Translations under genes and position numbers: made by a program
The notes under the pieces: generated by a model
What the model saw: only the letters and a program-made list of their open reading frames with translations
Told to the model about the DNA's origin: nothing
Database searches by the model: none
Assembly (NCBI GenBank): GCA_000310025.1
Contig: FN648370.1
Coordinates: 251,662 to 315,661 of the forward strand
DNA: 64,000 bases
Direction: 5' to 3'
Source of the DNA: Ectocarpus siliculosus
Taxonomy: Eukaryota; Sar; Phaeophyceae; Ectocarpales; Ectocarpaceae
Shown: in pieces, positions 12,442-25,500 of the stretch
How the letters are laid out: every line of letters starts with the position of its first letter
Numbering within the stretch: the stretch's first letter is position 1

Positions 12442-15400
12442 ATGATGCTAGATTTGACTGAATGTGTGCATCAGATCCAACGGCACCTCGGCATTGAAGG
12501 AGGAGACGGGGATGGCAAGGCTGACCCAATGGACGACGAAGCGTATGACGTCGATACGAACATGACGTCTGATCAGGTTCGTGATCTTCTCACGTCACCT
12601 TTCCCCTATCCGGCACGAGAACAACTGTTTGAGCTCCTGCATGTTGAGACAAGATGGTCATCGCCGGGATTGTTTGGGCAAACTTCACCCGTTTCGTCTC
12701 ATTTTTGTTGCTGCTCCACTCTGCCTAGAGAGTGCAATTCTTCGGGTCCACCATGTATGGTTGCCTATGTATCATGCCTGACGTGACCGACATAGTCGGT
12801 CTTCCAAAATGTATCCAGCTAACATTTCCCTCCCTACTTGTTGCACTATAAACCAAAAGATGCTGGAGTGGGAAGAGAAGCGGAATCGGGAGGCCGCGGA
12901 AAGAGCGCGCAATCGAGAAAAGGTAGGCCTGACAAGGAGCTAATGACATGATCAGTACAAGTCAACGGATTACCTCCATATCAACGCTACCTCTGCAGAC
13001 CATTAAGGTTACCAACTATCTTGACTTTTGGAGCACTTTCTCGTTCAAGGGACATTACCGCGGAAGATTGGCGAACGGTGCAGCAGCCTAGGACACAACG
13101 AAAAATCACACGCGAGGCGACAAATTGAGCGACCTTACATTTTGCGCTACACACGCGACTACGTTGAACACCTTAACAGCTTCCTTTGGAACAGCCGCAA
13201 AATCTCCCTGTTTCTCATTGCGGTATTGCATTTTGCACCGGCGCTATTGTTGAAATGGGGGCAAACCTACATCGGCCTTTCCACAATTGCATTGTTCCGT
13301 GCTATGGCCGGGCATCGTTGCACTCGCTTCAGGTGGAGAGGGACCACCGGCGCAAGGAAGCGAGCGATGCCGTGCGAAGGCAGATTGCAGAAGCCCTGAA
13401 AGAGAAGGATGAGCTCGTCAAGGTAAGAGAACTTTCAATAACGGTCCCTAGAGGCTTGGCTTGGCTTGGCACGTGATGATTAGACGAGTCCGGTTCATAA
13501 AGTTCAAGGGTCACAAATTCTTGTTCCATGCACATGAGCTGGTCTGGTTGCGAACATGTGTTCAGCTCCGGTTTTATTCCTGGTTCCTCTCGATCCGTAC
13601 AATAACACCAGAGTGTGTCACAAGTGAGCGAAACCGAGTTGCGCTCACTGACACGCATGCCCCTGGAGTTGTGAATTCTGACATACATGCAAGCGTTTCA
13701 GCGTTCGAGACACACAAGGCAGCCGTCGGTCTTCCGGTTCGTCCTAACGCTTACGCTTGCCATCTGTCGTCTTTCCGTCGGTCGTATTCCCCAGCAAAAT
13801 GGCGAATGGCAGAAGAAGATCGCGTCTCTCATGTTGAGCCAACAGAAAACCAGAGAGGAGGCCAGGACGGAGCACGGTGGGAGGGGAGTCGAGAAGGAAG
13901 CAACCCCATTGCATGAGAGCGAGAAAAACTACGCCGAATCCCTTGCCTCTATCGTGTCTTGTCGGGAGAGGCTTCAAGAGCAGCAGGTGCAAGTGGTAGG
14001 GCGGTACAGGTCGCCCTAGTTCAACTTGGGTTCGGGCCACTTGAGTAGTTGTTTTCGAGTAGTAGGGCAGCCTTTCGCGGCGTTAGCTTGCTAGACCAAT
14101 TATTTCGGCATTGGTCAGCAAGTGGTTGAAGTGACTAAGCGTTTTGTACTACAGGGAAGTGGTTCTGATCGATGTCGGACACACGACTACGGTGAACAAG
14201 AATGAGCAGGAAAATTGCTGATGCGGGTTGAGGCAACGTCTCTGTGTCTCAGGGCTTATCTGCTCGGTCCACAATATTCCCGCTGCCATGGTTGTCATAC
14301 CCTTCGTGTCAATTTCTAACGACAGGCTGAGTACGATACCGTGGCAATTGCTCTTCAGACAAGGTTGGACGAGAAAGAGTACAAATCACGCGAAATAGCT
14401 GACTCTTTCCGGGAATTTAAGAGAGAGGTGAGTTTTTGTCGTCTTCTTACAGGTCATCCGGTGAAGAAGGATCACGTTTTGTCCTTTCATAAGGAAAGAA
14501 CTATCCGCAGGCGCTGTGGTGCAGAAGACACAAATAGAGCCATGCAGCCATGGTACCCCGCGTGTAGATCGGTTTCCGGAATGTTCATTCGCGGAGAGAC
14601 CAAAAGGCCCCCATCGAGCTGGTGTTCTCACGTCGTTGTGTCTCCCTGTTTCGAGACGAACGTGTGACTACGGTTGGTTGTGTGTGGTGACTGTAGAGCC
14701 GTTCGGGGCTCTGTGCTTGTGAGCGTTTCTGCATAGTATGTTGCAACCACCACAATCGGCAATCAACTGGCCATGATCTGTGATCAGTCTGTTCGTGCGC
14801 TTCCGCTTTTGCTCTGAAGATTGCTCGGACAGCGGAACATAGTCGCACGGGCAAGGCGATACCGAAGGGGGTCATCTCTCAGTTTGAGGTCGCGGAAGCC
14901 AAGAAAGATCGGGAGATCGAAAAGGTACGAACTGCGAAGTCCTTGAGATATGTATGGGCACAGTTATTGTCATTGTTCGAGACGACATAGCTCTCACGCA
15001 CCATCTCATCTCAAAAACCTCCAGAAGTTCTCGTTTGGAACCAGATTGCGTGATGACACGTGTTTCATTGTCCTCGTCTTCCGCCAGGTGCGTTTGAAGA
15101 ACATCAACTTGCGTATGATGCTTAGAAAGGTGGAGGGAAATCTTCGAGCGAAGGAGCAACTCGCAGAAGGGTGAGTGCCGCGAAAAAACGCACGTATACT
15201 TCAACTTTCGATCGGTCGTTTCCCGACGCGAGAAGACGGCTGTTGTGTCGAGAATGGTTTTGATTTCAAACAAGTGCAGTAAGGCGCCGTGTTCAGATGC
15301 AGGTTGTATCTTCCGACTCAAACTTTGGAGTTCCAACCGTCTGCAGGCTCCATCTCATCGACTTCGAGCAACTGAAGATTGAAAACCAGACGGTCAACGA

Positions 15401-17533
15401 GAAAATCGAGGAGAGAAACGAGGAGCTCCTAAAGCTCCGGAAGAAGAACACCACCACGGTTCAGGTAACCCACTCCTAGAATCGAGGCAAACGGGTAGGT
15501 CGTGGTATAGTTGGTGGAAGATCGCAAGGTCGGTCGTTTTACAGTAAAAACTAGTTCTGAGGATTTTTGGTGAAGAAGGTAATTCCTTCATGCCTTCCCC
15601 GAACCACGGCTTTTTTCGACGTACCGGCTTCGACAGATCCTTACCCACACGAAGGAGAAGCTGCAATTCGTCGCAGCGGAGAATTCTGTCACAAGTCACC
15701 AGGTAAGATTTTCAATAGAAGGAAAATAAAACGTCACCAGGGCATGGTACTGGTGGCGTCATGAGTGTACGTAACAATTGGCTGCACAGGACCATCCGGG
15801 AAGAAATCGCTCACACCGCTCGTCTCGAACTACCACTAGAGCAATTCAACCAACATACGTGAAGGAGGTGGACTGAAGGAGGCGGGCTTTTTCGGGAAGG
15901 AAACGGAAATTTTCTTTTCTTTCCGGTGTTCTCAGTCTCTTACCTTGATGAAAGACAAAATAACTCGTCTATTGGAAACGGGGCATCTTTTGCTGGCTCG
16001 CTACATTCACATGCACTTGGATGTAGCGAACGTAGTGGAAGCTACTTCACCATCCAAGGAGGTGACCTTGCAATCATCACCTCCGGCATGTCGGATTGCG
16101 AGTTTGATGGAGTCTCCGTTCCCGCTCTAGAATGTTGGCCGTACACGTGCGCACCGGGCAGCTCGGTATAGTGCTGCAGTTTGGCATAGGATAAGAGTAG
16201 CCCTCGATGAGGTTGACAGGGCTGCGGGGATGATTGATGTGGAGAGGGACGGTGTTTGGTGGCATCTTGAGGGGGTGCTTCGCTACTGCTCACACAGACT
16301 AGAGAGATGCAGGCCATCAAGTACCAGTACCTCCCGCTGTGCGTAGCTCCATAGTGTGCTGCAAATCCGGCATTACCCTTTATACCATTCGTCTGTATTT
16401 GACAGCTTTCGATTCTGGAAGACGACCTCAACCAGGAAAGGGATCGTCTCACCGGAGCCAAGAAAGATAGAGACACCCTTCGCAGGGAAGTGGCCAGTCT
16501 TAGGCAGAGCCAGGGGTTTGCAAACAGGTGCGTGTTCGAAACATGAAGTTGCAAGGTTTCTGCGCCCAATAAACATGCGTTAGTTGGACGATATTTTAAC
16601 CAACGAACGTACCGGAAGTAGTACCATCGCTTGGGCCCGTGCAAGGGGAGAATAAGCTTGCTTGCACAAAATGTCCAGGGTGCGATCCCATAACAATTTC
16701 CCTCATAACCTCCGGTAGTTTATACCACTGTTCTGAAGAGCACCGTGTGCTCGTGCGGCTGAAAATCAATTTACCTCGTCGTTGTCGTCCCCATTCTCGC
16801 GTGCCGTCTGTACCATCCAGCGATCTACTGATCCTGGACTTCGAGCAAAGAAAGTCGCACCTAAAGAAGCTAGGGCAGAAGCTGGAGGAGATGAAATCGA
16901 AGCACCACCTTCTGCTGCTGGAGCAAGTAAGGAAACTTCCGCCCCGAGTCTACCGATGGTGTGACGTCCGTTTTCCCCCGACTGTAAGCCGGAAAGTTGA
17001 AAATGAAATCTTCATGGTGGCCGTTTGCCAATTTTTGGTTCATGGTGAAGCGAGTTCCGACAGCCCCTCTCATACCGGGTTCTAGGAAGAGGACCCCACT
17101 GGAGGAAGTTGTCGCACTGCTAATACAACAGCGACATCAATGAGTGGGAAAACATGAGGCATATGATAGGAGCCTAATAATTGTCAAGAAGCAGACTTCA
17201 CTGAGAGATTCCCCCCCTTTTGGGTCATCTCGTTGTGATGTTTCCAGCCGGCCTTATCTTTTCGAGGTGATGATTCAAGTGTAGCCTGAAAATCGGTTGG
17301 CATATTAGCGACCGGAGTGTCTCCAGAACGCTTAATTGGATAATCCCGTGGCTTGAACCGGTTCACGTCAAGTAGGATAGACTCTCGGGTTGTTGCCAAA
17401 TCCATGCTCGCTCCCACATGAAAGCTGAGTCAGCCAAGCTACCGTTTCGACCCCTTCATGCGTTCCCTTTACTTGGACAACGCAGGAGAGCATCGAAGAA
17501 CGCACGCAAGAGCTAGGGGCGGTGCAGCTGTGA
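12442..17533 (+). CDS. CFAP184: CCDC96/CFAP184-type axonemal coiled-coil protein
   Basis: Exons: 12442-12576 (or 12475-12576 if spliced from upstream), 12860-12922, 13333-13422, 13795-13986, 14326-14427, 14820-14924, 15088-15170, 15347-15464, 15637-15702, 16406-16527, 16821-16926 and 17486-17533. All phases agree and the model ends at TGA. The product is about 409 residues, mostly charged heptad-type helix. Diagnostic blocks of the CCDC96/CCDC113-type coiled coil are clear: SRTGKAIPKGVISQFEVAEA, VRLKNINLRMMLRKVEGNL, HLIDFEQLKIENQTVNEKI, ERNEELLKLRKK and LTHTKEKLQFV. Known role: CCDC96 pairs with CCDC113 in the ciliary axoneme near radial spoke 3 and the nexin-dynein regulatory complex, supporting beat regulation. 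The N terminus is acidic (GDGDGKADPMDDEAYD), as in other members. The separate start at 12442 is a guess; the chosen ATG precedes LDLTECVHQ. It lies directly downstream of the CAP gene on the same strand. Confidence 0.9.
17184..17405 (-). CDS. Small antisense ORF of unknown function
   Basis: A 73-codon ORF starting MDLATTRESILLDVNRF lies antisense inside the last intron of the CCDC96-type gene (16927-17485). Its composition is protein-like and not low-complexity, and includes PRDYPIKRSGDTPVANMP. I recognise no family. It could be an exon of an unseen minus-strand gene, a retro-inserted fragment or a chance ORF. Confidence 0.3.
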   Translation of the reverse strand: MDLATTRESILLDVNRFKPRDYPIKRSGDTPVANMPTDFQATLESSPRKDKAGWKHHNEMTQKGGNLSVKSAS

Positions 17534-19534
17534 ACCAAGTTGGATATTGCTTGAAGTGATTGCTCTTGTTCGCAATTGCTAGTGTAGACTAAAAGACGTG
17601 TTGCTGCGTAGGCGACCGGGGAGTTCCTGGTGCGAGATCGCCAAAACTACACGTAAAAGGTTCAGTCATTGTTGGCATTGTAGCACCCGCTATCGTTGAA
17701 CGTCAAACAAGTATGGCGTCTATGAAGAGCGAAACGGGTGATGTAGTCCGTTCGCCTTGTTTTCATTTCGTATCCGGTACTCAATTCGGCTATTGACAGA
17801 GTAAATGGCGTTGAGCTCCAGGAGTTAGAGTGTCTTGAGGTCTGGTGGATTGGCAGCTCAACTGTGCTTCTTGGTTTGGAGGCTTGGCAACGAACACGTG
17901 CGCACTTGCCGGGGCCATGCAGTCTCGTGGGGAAGTCGGCGATGACCCCCTTCTGGGGTAAGTGTTCATATTCGCGTCATATTATTCCACCTGAACGATC
18001 GGCATATTATCATGCTCCCTGAGCACAGGTTTCTTCCTCTTGTCGGCGTTTGTCTCACCTCCCGGTAGGCGCGCAGCTTTCTTTGGTGAGGAAACTGGCC
18101 CACATCCTCCTTCACGGCTTTTTTTTTCGCCAAAGGGTATTTCTTCCGAAACAGGGAATCAAATTAGATAATTATTGGAGAACCTGAAAACCACTAATAC
18201 AAGGTTTTCCTGTAAAACTGTGCGAGCATCTTGGAGCGTTTAACACATCTTCCTCATGTGTCACAAGAGAGCCCTGCCATCTTCGGGGCGGAGGCATCGC
18301 ATACTACTGTAGGTCCAAATGGAAGAAAATAGTTCCAAGGAAGCCCAACGCTATAGTTGAGCGGGGGGGATAGCACAAATTGTGCTCACGGAGACAAACG
18401 CTAGACCAGCCCTTGTTCTACGTCGTCCGTTCTTTGTAGCCGAGAGGTTCCAAACGGACGTAAATTTACCCCCCAAAGAACGCACCTCGTCTTCCTGCAA
18501 TTCTCTAGAACGACGATCGTCTAGCCTCCGTACATGACCTCAAACCCTACGCCTGGCTCCCCCTCTTCACTAAGGGCTGTGATGCTGCTGGGCGCAGTGT
18601 TCCCTAGGATACGAGTCGAATCGTCTTGACAAGTGCTTGCATAGCAGTGGTTTAGTGTTTCCTCCGACTCAAGTAAATGAGCAACTTCGTCGCACAAGAG
18701 TTCTTTCCGTTGTCGTGCTTTGTCGAGGATGCTGAATCTGTCCAAACGGAGACAGGACGGGGGAAATGGGGCTGACCGAGTCGAAATTCCGTATCGTCTG
18801 CAGGGAGTTGATAAAACATGAAGGCATGTCGCACAGGATCGCAGAAAATAGTATTGCTATGATGATCAAGCCCTCCACCGAATGAATTCTGAGGGCAACA
18901 GTTCCCACATGGCGTTAGGAAGCACATCGTGTCTCCCCCAAGTTCAGGCATAAATACCTCTGCTGCCGCTCAAAAGTGTAGGCTAGTATGCCTACTGTCG
19001 CCTCGACACGCGAGCTGAAAGTAGTCCCAACCCTCCCGCACAGCGTACTCTTCTCCAGATCCTGCACCATCACAGTACAATAGCCACCAACGGAAGCGCG
19101 GAAAAGTGCGGACTCTTTTCGCTTGGCCTGCAACCCATCTTCGAGGAGCGGTTTTGGTTGTTGTGCGTCTACGAGATGGTTTCGAAAAGTTGTTCGATGT
19201 GCGATGTATCGCCGAGACAACATAATAAATCGCCCATACACACGAAACATCGTTGAAAGCTCGTTCCCGAAAGAGAAGTACTGATTGATATGTACCGTAG
19301 ACGATATTCACCAAACATCCCGAACATTATGGTTTGGCGTATGCAAGGCGGCCTACACAGAGGGATACACATCGCTTTCTCGCCTGCCGAACGAGCAGAT
19401 TTGGCGCACAGCCCCGACGCGGCGAAGAGGAGTACCACAGGGTTAGAATGCCAACGTTCCGAGGCCCCCCATCCTGCCCAGCGCGAAACGATCCGGATCA
19501 GATGAAACTGGCCGTTTTGCGTGATGTTCCAATT
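17534..19534. other. Gap between convergent genes, with one possible minus-strand terminal exon
   Basis: Mostly non-coding. On the minus strand, 18732-18528 has a strong pyrimidine-rich acceptor (ending GTTTGGACAG) and then an open frame (FSILDKARQRKELLCDEV, HLLESEETLNHCY) to a stop at its left end. No partner exons in matching phase were found, so it is either an alternative 3' exon of the large minus-strand gene to the right or chance. Nothing else is supported here. Confidence 0.35.
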
Positions 19535-22500
19535 CTAGCGGATGTACCGGGTGGCGGACATCGTTGAAAACTCCGTCTTCCAGTACAAGCTTAGCCAAAC
19601 ATTTGCTGACAGTACTGCACCATTCTCCACGGAGGGGTGTGAGAAACTCTTCATGAGGAGTCCGTAAAGTTCAGGAGGGTGAGCAATGTAAGTCTGTTCA
19701 GCGTGTGTTTTTCCTAACCGTGATGTAGTGGTGACAAACGTAAAGTGTGATTTTCGTTCTGTAGCAAAAAGCGGGGAGAATTAACAGCCTACCGTATCAG
19801 CCTACCGTATACCACACAAGAAACATACCTCGGTAGTAACATGGCCTCCAACTTTTATCATCGTGTGTGTTGTTGTGGGGGAGGGTATCATATGCCCCCC
19901 TATAGTCGGCCATAATGTTTTAGCTCATGTTGACCAGTAAAACATGGCCACCGGGTGGGTGTGGTATTGTGTGTGGAGATTATCTTGTGTTGAATACGGT
20001 AGTAGGCACAACAGAGGCCACGTGCAACGGTTGCAGTTAACGTACGTACCTGAGTCCAGTCAAGAGGCAGCTCCCAACCATACAGTGCCCCGATTTCCGG
20101 GCTTCTCGTGTATGTTTCATCCAACCAATTTTCTCCAGGCTCTGTAATGGCCAAGTGGACGAGGATTTTCGCCATCTCGCGCTCATCCCAAACGGCGAGG
20201 TTCAAGTGGTAGTACCTGTCATGGTATCTTGAGTGTTAGCCTTTGGATAACTAGTTTTTTTTGGGGGGCGGGATTTTTGTGAACCTTTCGACACAATGTG
20301 CGCAAATACGTAGCACGATCTGGAAATATATTGGTTAGGTTTTTTAGTTCGTTGTATCGTGGAGCATTTATCAGCTACGATGGTAGATGGCACGTGCGTG
20401 CCCTTCAATAAAGAGAAACGTGCTTACCATCCCACACTGCCTTAGTCACGTGACATACCGGTCCGCGAATATGGGGTTGACGACGTTGAGGTACCCGCGG
20501 CGCGCTAAAACTTCGCGCTCCTCATCGGGTCGGAGAGCGTCGACTAGAAGGCACATGTTTCCCGTGTCCGTAACCTGACAGAACGTTGACAAGAAAGAGG
20601 ACATGAGCGAGGTTGCGTCATTGCTGGATTTACATGAAGCACTTCTTGTGGGGGCGTCTGTAGAGGGCTTATTTTGTCGGAGTCAGCGAGAGACCCCCGC
20701 ACCTTGTGGTAGAATGTGGTTACCACCTCCGCTCGAATCTGACCTTCACGCGGAAAGTTCTCCAGGATTCGAACTAGCTGAGACACAACGGAGAGGACAG
20801 CGTGAAAGTTAAAGGTACGATGCGATTGACATGTCAGTTTAACGAAAATATTCAGAGAAACATCGTGCGTGTTACCACCGCTTGTTCCGAGCGTTAACTG
20901 TTCTAGTTTCCTCTACAAGTCGCCAATACACCCCCTCCAGTGGCATTCCAAACAATAGATCGACCCACAAGAAAACCACATCCGGGAGCCCTTATCGTAG
21001 TTGTACTGGTGTACCTGATCAGAAGTGAGACACGAAGAACAGAGAGCCACCTCAAGCTCCTTGAGCTTGTACCAGGCTTTAACGTATCTGTCAGAAGGCA
21101 CTAGATGGGCAAATGAATCTCGACGATCGATATCGACGCTTGTTACATCCACCGCCGACCACCAGGACGCTAGCGACACATCGTCAGGTGATGATCCGCT
21201 GCATGTATTAGGAGCACAGTATAAGATTGAAGGGAAACAACCGACAAGAATTTTTAAAGTACCACGTTAGCGTTTGATAAATCTCATGCCTTGAGCGGGC
21301 CCACAACAAGAAGGTTGCATCTCGATATTGCAGCCCGGCAGCGTGTCATCTAGACCATGCCCCAATATGACCTCTCATGTTGATGCCATGCAAGTATCAC
21401 TAACGTTGAGATTTTGCAAAGGTCGGGCTCACACCTTCGGTAGTAGTCCCGAACATCGATCTTAAACAAAGGGCTGGAAGAGGCCATCTTTCGAAAGTGT
21501 GATGTACACAAGGCAAGCAATGCTTCGGCGGAAATGACCTCCTCATCGATGGGGGTGGAGGAGGTGATGGGCGCCGATATCCCTAGCCTTTCTAACATTC
21601 GCTGCGGAAACACACGTGACAGGTGGGACGTTGTCATGGCAGAGCGGAGGCTACATTACATGGATGGATGGTTGATTCCATGTACATTCCATGATTGATG
21701 CACCTATCGTTCTGTGACCTGGTATAGACGTAACTTTTTCTTGTCTATGACACGACAACAGAATAAAGAACACCCATGGTAGTATGTGAGCTGTCGTCAC
21801 GAATACATCTATCGAGCAAGGTCGACTGGAGATCGCAATTTGGACATGTCCCTCACCACACGCACCAGGCTCCCTGGCAGACGCGACGGTATAAACAACT
21901 GGAGTTAACGCCATTGTTTGGGGACATTCGTCATCAACAGATAACGTGCGGTACCTGAAATCTCCTCTCTGTAAGGGGAATCTGATGATGGTCGGGTCTA
22001 GACGTCGAAACGTAGTCGAAGCGGAGCATGCCAGAACTTGGTAGTTTGATGAACCAGGCAGACGTCAGAACCACCGGCTCACGGTTGTACTCTGCGTTCC
22101 TAAAGTTTTGCCAATTGCCGTGCTGGGATGTATCTGCATGCCCGCTTGACTTGCTGCATTGCCGTTCTTGGTTTCCCACGGCCGCCATCTTAAAAAGTTT
22201 AATGTGGAGACAACAAGAACAGGGACCAGCCAGCTTAGTCAATACGAAGCCAGTTTTCCAAAACAATAGTTCCCGGGGTTGTCAAGACGACGAATCCCGG
22301 CATCTGGGTTTCTTGAACGTGTTGGCAAAGCAGTGTGTCAATTACCGGGTGGCCAAAAGCACTTGGTCGTTGACGTTTGAATGCTGTCCCTGGAACAACA
22401 CTTCTTCGCAGTAACGTTTACGGATGACAGTTTCTGTAGCCGTGACCACCACCTCTGTTTGTTGTACTTGTGGCACGTGATGACGTGAACGACTTCCAGG

Positions 22501-25500
22501 AAGCCTCACGGTATCGTTTAGCTGACGGTGCTTGATCAGGGGTGAGACCAAACATGCGTTTTTGGACATGAAGGGCCGGATGTGCTCATCGCTGTCAAGA
22601 CGAGCGCTACGCGCCTTCTCTCTGAAGTCATCTTCTTTCGTGATCCTACCTTGGAGGCTGCCAGTCGATCTCCTGGGTTCTGCATGTCCAGGGAGAAGTG
22701 CCCTGCATGGACCAGGACCAGAGGCACATCGTACGACGGTAGTGGCTCCGTCTTTCGCTGAATTTTCTATAACGATAGAAATATCTTGCTTGGACAGGGC
22801 CAAGTCTGAAAGGACTTTATCGAACAGAAATTAACGGCAATATGGGCGAACTGTCGTTCCGACACATTGAAATATTTACAATCTCCTCCGGTAATCACAC
22901 AGGCCACGCGTTGTAAGTACTATTTCGGCAGCCTATGAGTCATACCCCGCCCCCGATGATTTGTGTGATCCCATTGGCAACGTGCGTTGCAGGTCGGAAG
23001 CCTTCGGAGGGTCCTGTTTCCGGGAGGCGCCGGCGAGACTATATGGTGCATATTTAAGTCGAGTTCCACATTCCTCTTTGACAGGATCGCGCTGAGGCTT
23101 GGACACCTCACCAGGTACAATAATTTTGGCGAGCGAGAACAATTCATCCTCTCTTGAGGGTAAGGGAGGTTAGGCGTCAGGTTTTGTCGGAGTCTACGGT
23201 GTTTTCTGGTCATCGCTTAGGCAAATTGTTGGCGTTCACGTGTAAGTTGTTTTCTCCTACCTGACGGCATCCCCAGGATGGCTCCCCACGCCACGCCGAT
23301 CATGAAACGGAGCTTGAACTTGTCACGGTGATCCAGGTTGGAGTCTAAAGCAGAAAGAGTGGGGTACAACCGATGCGTGTGTGAAAAACATGTTTGCTAC
23401 GTAACGAATGCAGCGGAATACATAAGCGCACGACGGTACGCTGACGGAGAACCGCAGATATGACTCTCCTCACATTTCTCAGTCTCTACGGAGCATTCGC
23501 TCACCGACAAATGCGGAGCACTCCTGGCTCGAGGCCAGCTGAGGTATCAATATTGCCACGGCGTCGATGATGTTGTAGCTGCTCGAGACAGCCTCCAGCA
23601 CGCCTTGAGCCTGACCAAGACCGGCGAGATCGATTGAGGGGGATCATCCTCAGAAACAAAGCGGGGGAATCGAGAATATCAAAGAAGTGAGGCACAAGCG
23701 AATGCAGCACACAAGTGCAGGTAGACTGAAAGACGTGCAGCAGTGGGGTCCGTATCGTAGATGAATCTACCGGGTAGTCCATGTCGTCGACAATATAGGC
23801 GTGCGCAATCACCTAAGCGGAAAACGGTTACACGGCACGACTGCGCTGTGTACAGCAAAGGTGTTGAGTGCTTGGTAGGGTACCGCTTTATGTCAGCCTC
23901 GTATCAACTCGTCTCACTTGGTGTGAAGTGAAGAATGTTCCGCTGTTACAGGTGGCAAGCTCGAAAAGACGCTTTCTTGCATCATCTGTGGGCGATTGTC
24001 GCATGTTGACGATGAGGCCAGCCACTCCACGATCCGTACTAATCTGGGCCGAGTGGGAGGGATTTGATATTTATTATCGACACTGTCCTTGTCGTCGCAA
24101 TTAGATCTTGGAATTTTTGTCTGGGCATAGACTCATACATGCTATATTTGTTTTCAGAAATTTGGTCCAGCATGTGGCCATGAAATCAGTTCCTTTGTCT
24201 CTAAGAGGACGCAGGGGAGAAGTCGGATTTGGTTTTCGATATCATCACGACAACCAACGAAACGTTGAATGTCCATCCGGCCTTAGGATCACTGAACCTG
24301 CCTCGAAAAATGTACAGTCGCATGATGCCGACATGTTGCTTGTACTCCAGCCTGCTTCGAGTCGCCCACGGTCTTCCTCGACTAGCTAAAGGGATCATGC
24401 ACCTCTATATTAAACAAATCTCAATAGAAAGCCCGATGTTTCTTGTCTGACGCGCATGCACGACCGAGATCCGAGAAACCTCACTTCACATTTGGTCTCT
24501 TTCGCACACCTCGCCGAGCGTCCGGTAGGACGAAGGCTCCTGGACAAAAGACAAGCGTAGGGTTCCACTATGAGGGACTTGCCACTCTTTCCCGTCTTGT
24601 GCGCAAAGTACTGCATGCTGAACGAGACCCTGTTTCAAGTGGGTTGCCTGCCGGCAAAACACACCGCAAGAACGAGGCATCGGACGCCGGGGCTATCATT
24701 TTGCCCTTGCTTCTACTATCCCTGCAAACATTCATCAACGAAAGGTCAAGGTTGTCTAAACTGCAAGGGTGAGATGTCCAATCCACAGAGAAAGCTATTA
24801 GACTTTCGTTGCTGGGCCAATGGTCTGGAGCATTTGTACACCAGAATAAGGAGCCCTTCGGTGAACGGTGTGATCAACAACTTCCGTCCATGCGGACCAG
24901 GCGAAACGCAACAGGTATGTCCGAACGGGATTCGTCGTACAAGCAAGTCCCGCCCGCTGAACTGCTTCTCAGATGTTGCACAGCACTATACGTCACGATA
25001 TGCATACGAGCATCGAAGGCCGTCTCAAAGGTCAACCCTGTAAGGGAACCCACCACCATGTAGTGCCTAAACTCTTCCACGTCGACAGACCCACTGTGGT
25101 CAGCATCGTACTTGGACATCACGTGGCGCAAGCGTGCCTCGCTGTGTGGCAGTTTCAATGCCTAGGGAACCAAAACAGGCAGGTGGAGGGGGTTCGGCCA
25201 TTAGCTCGACAAAGGCACCAACCGGAAGATTGCATACTAAACTTCACCCTTCTTCCCTCCGGTAGCTTCTTGAGATGCACACATCGAAAGTAGGGGAGAA
25301 GGTGAAGGCACTCGAAGGTATGAACGGATGAGCGTGCTCACGACCCGCACTTTGATAGCAGGGTTAGAACGTGCGTATCATACTTACCAAAATTAGGGTA
25401 TGTAGAAGAAGGGTGTGACAAAATCGCGAGTATTGCACCGTAGCACGAGAAGGGAATTTAATTGAAAGAAACATGATGCTTCTACATACAGGGAGCAAGA

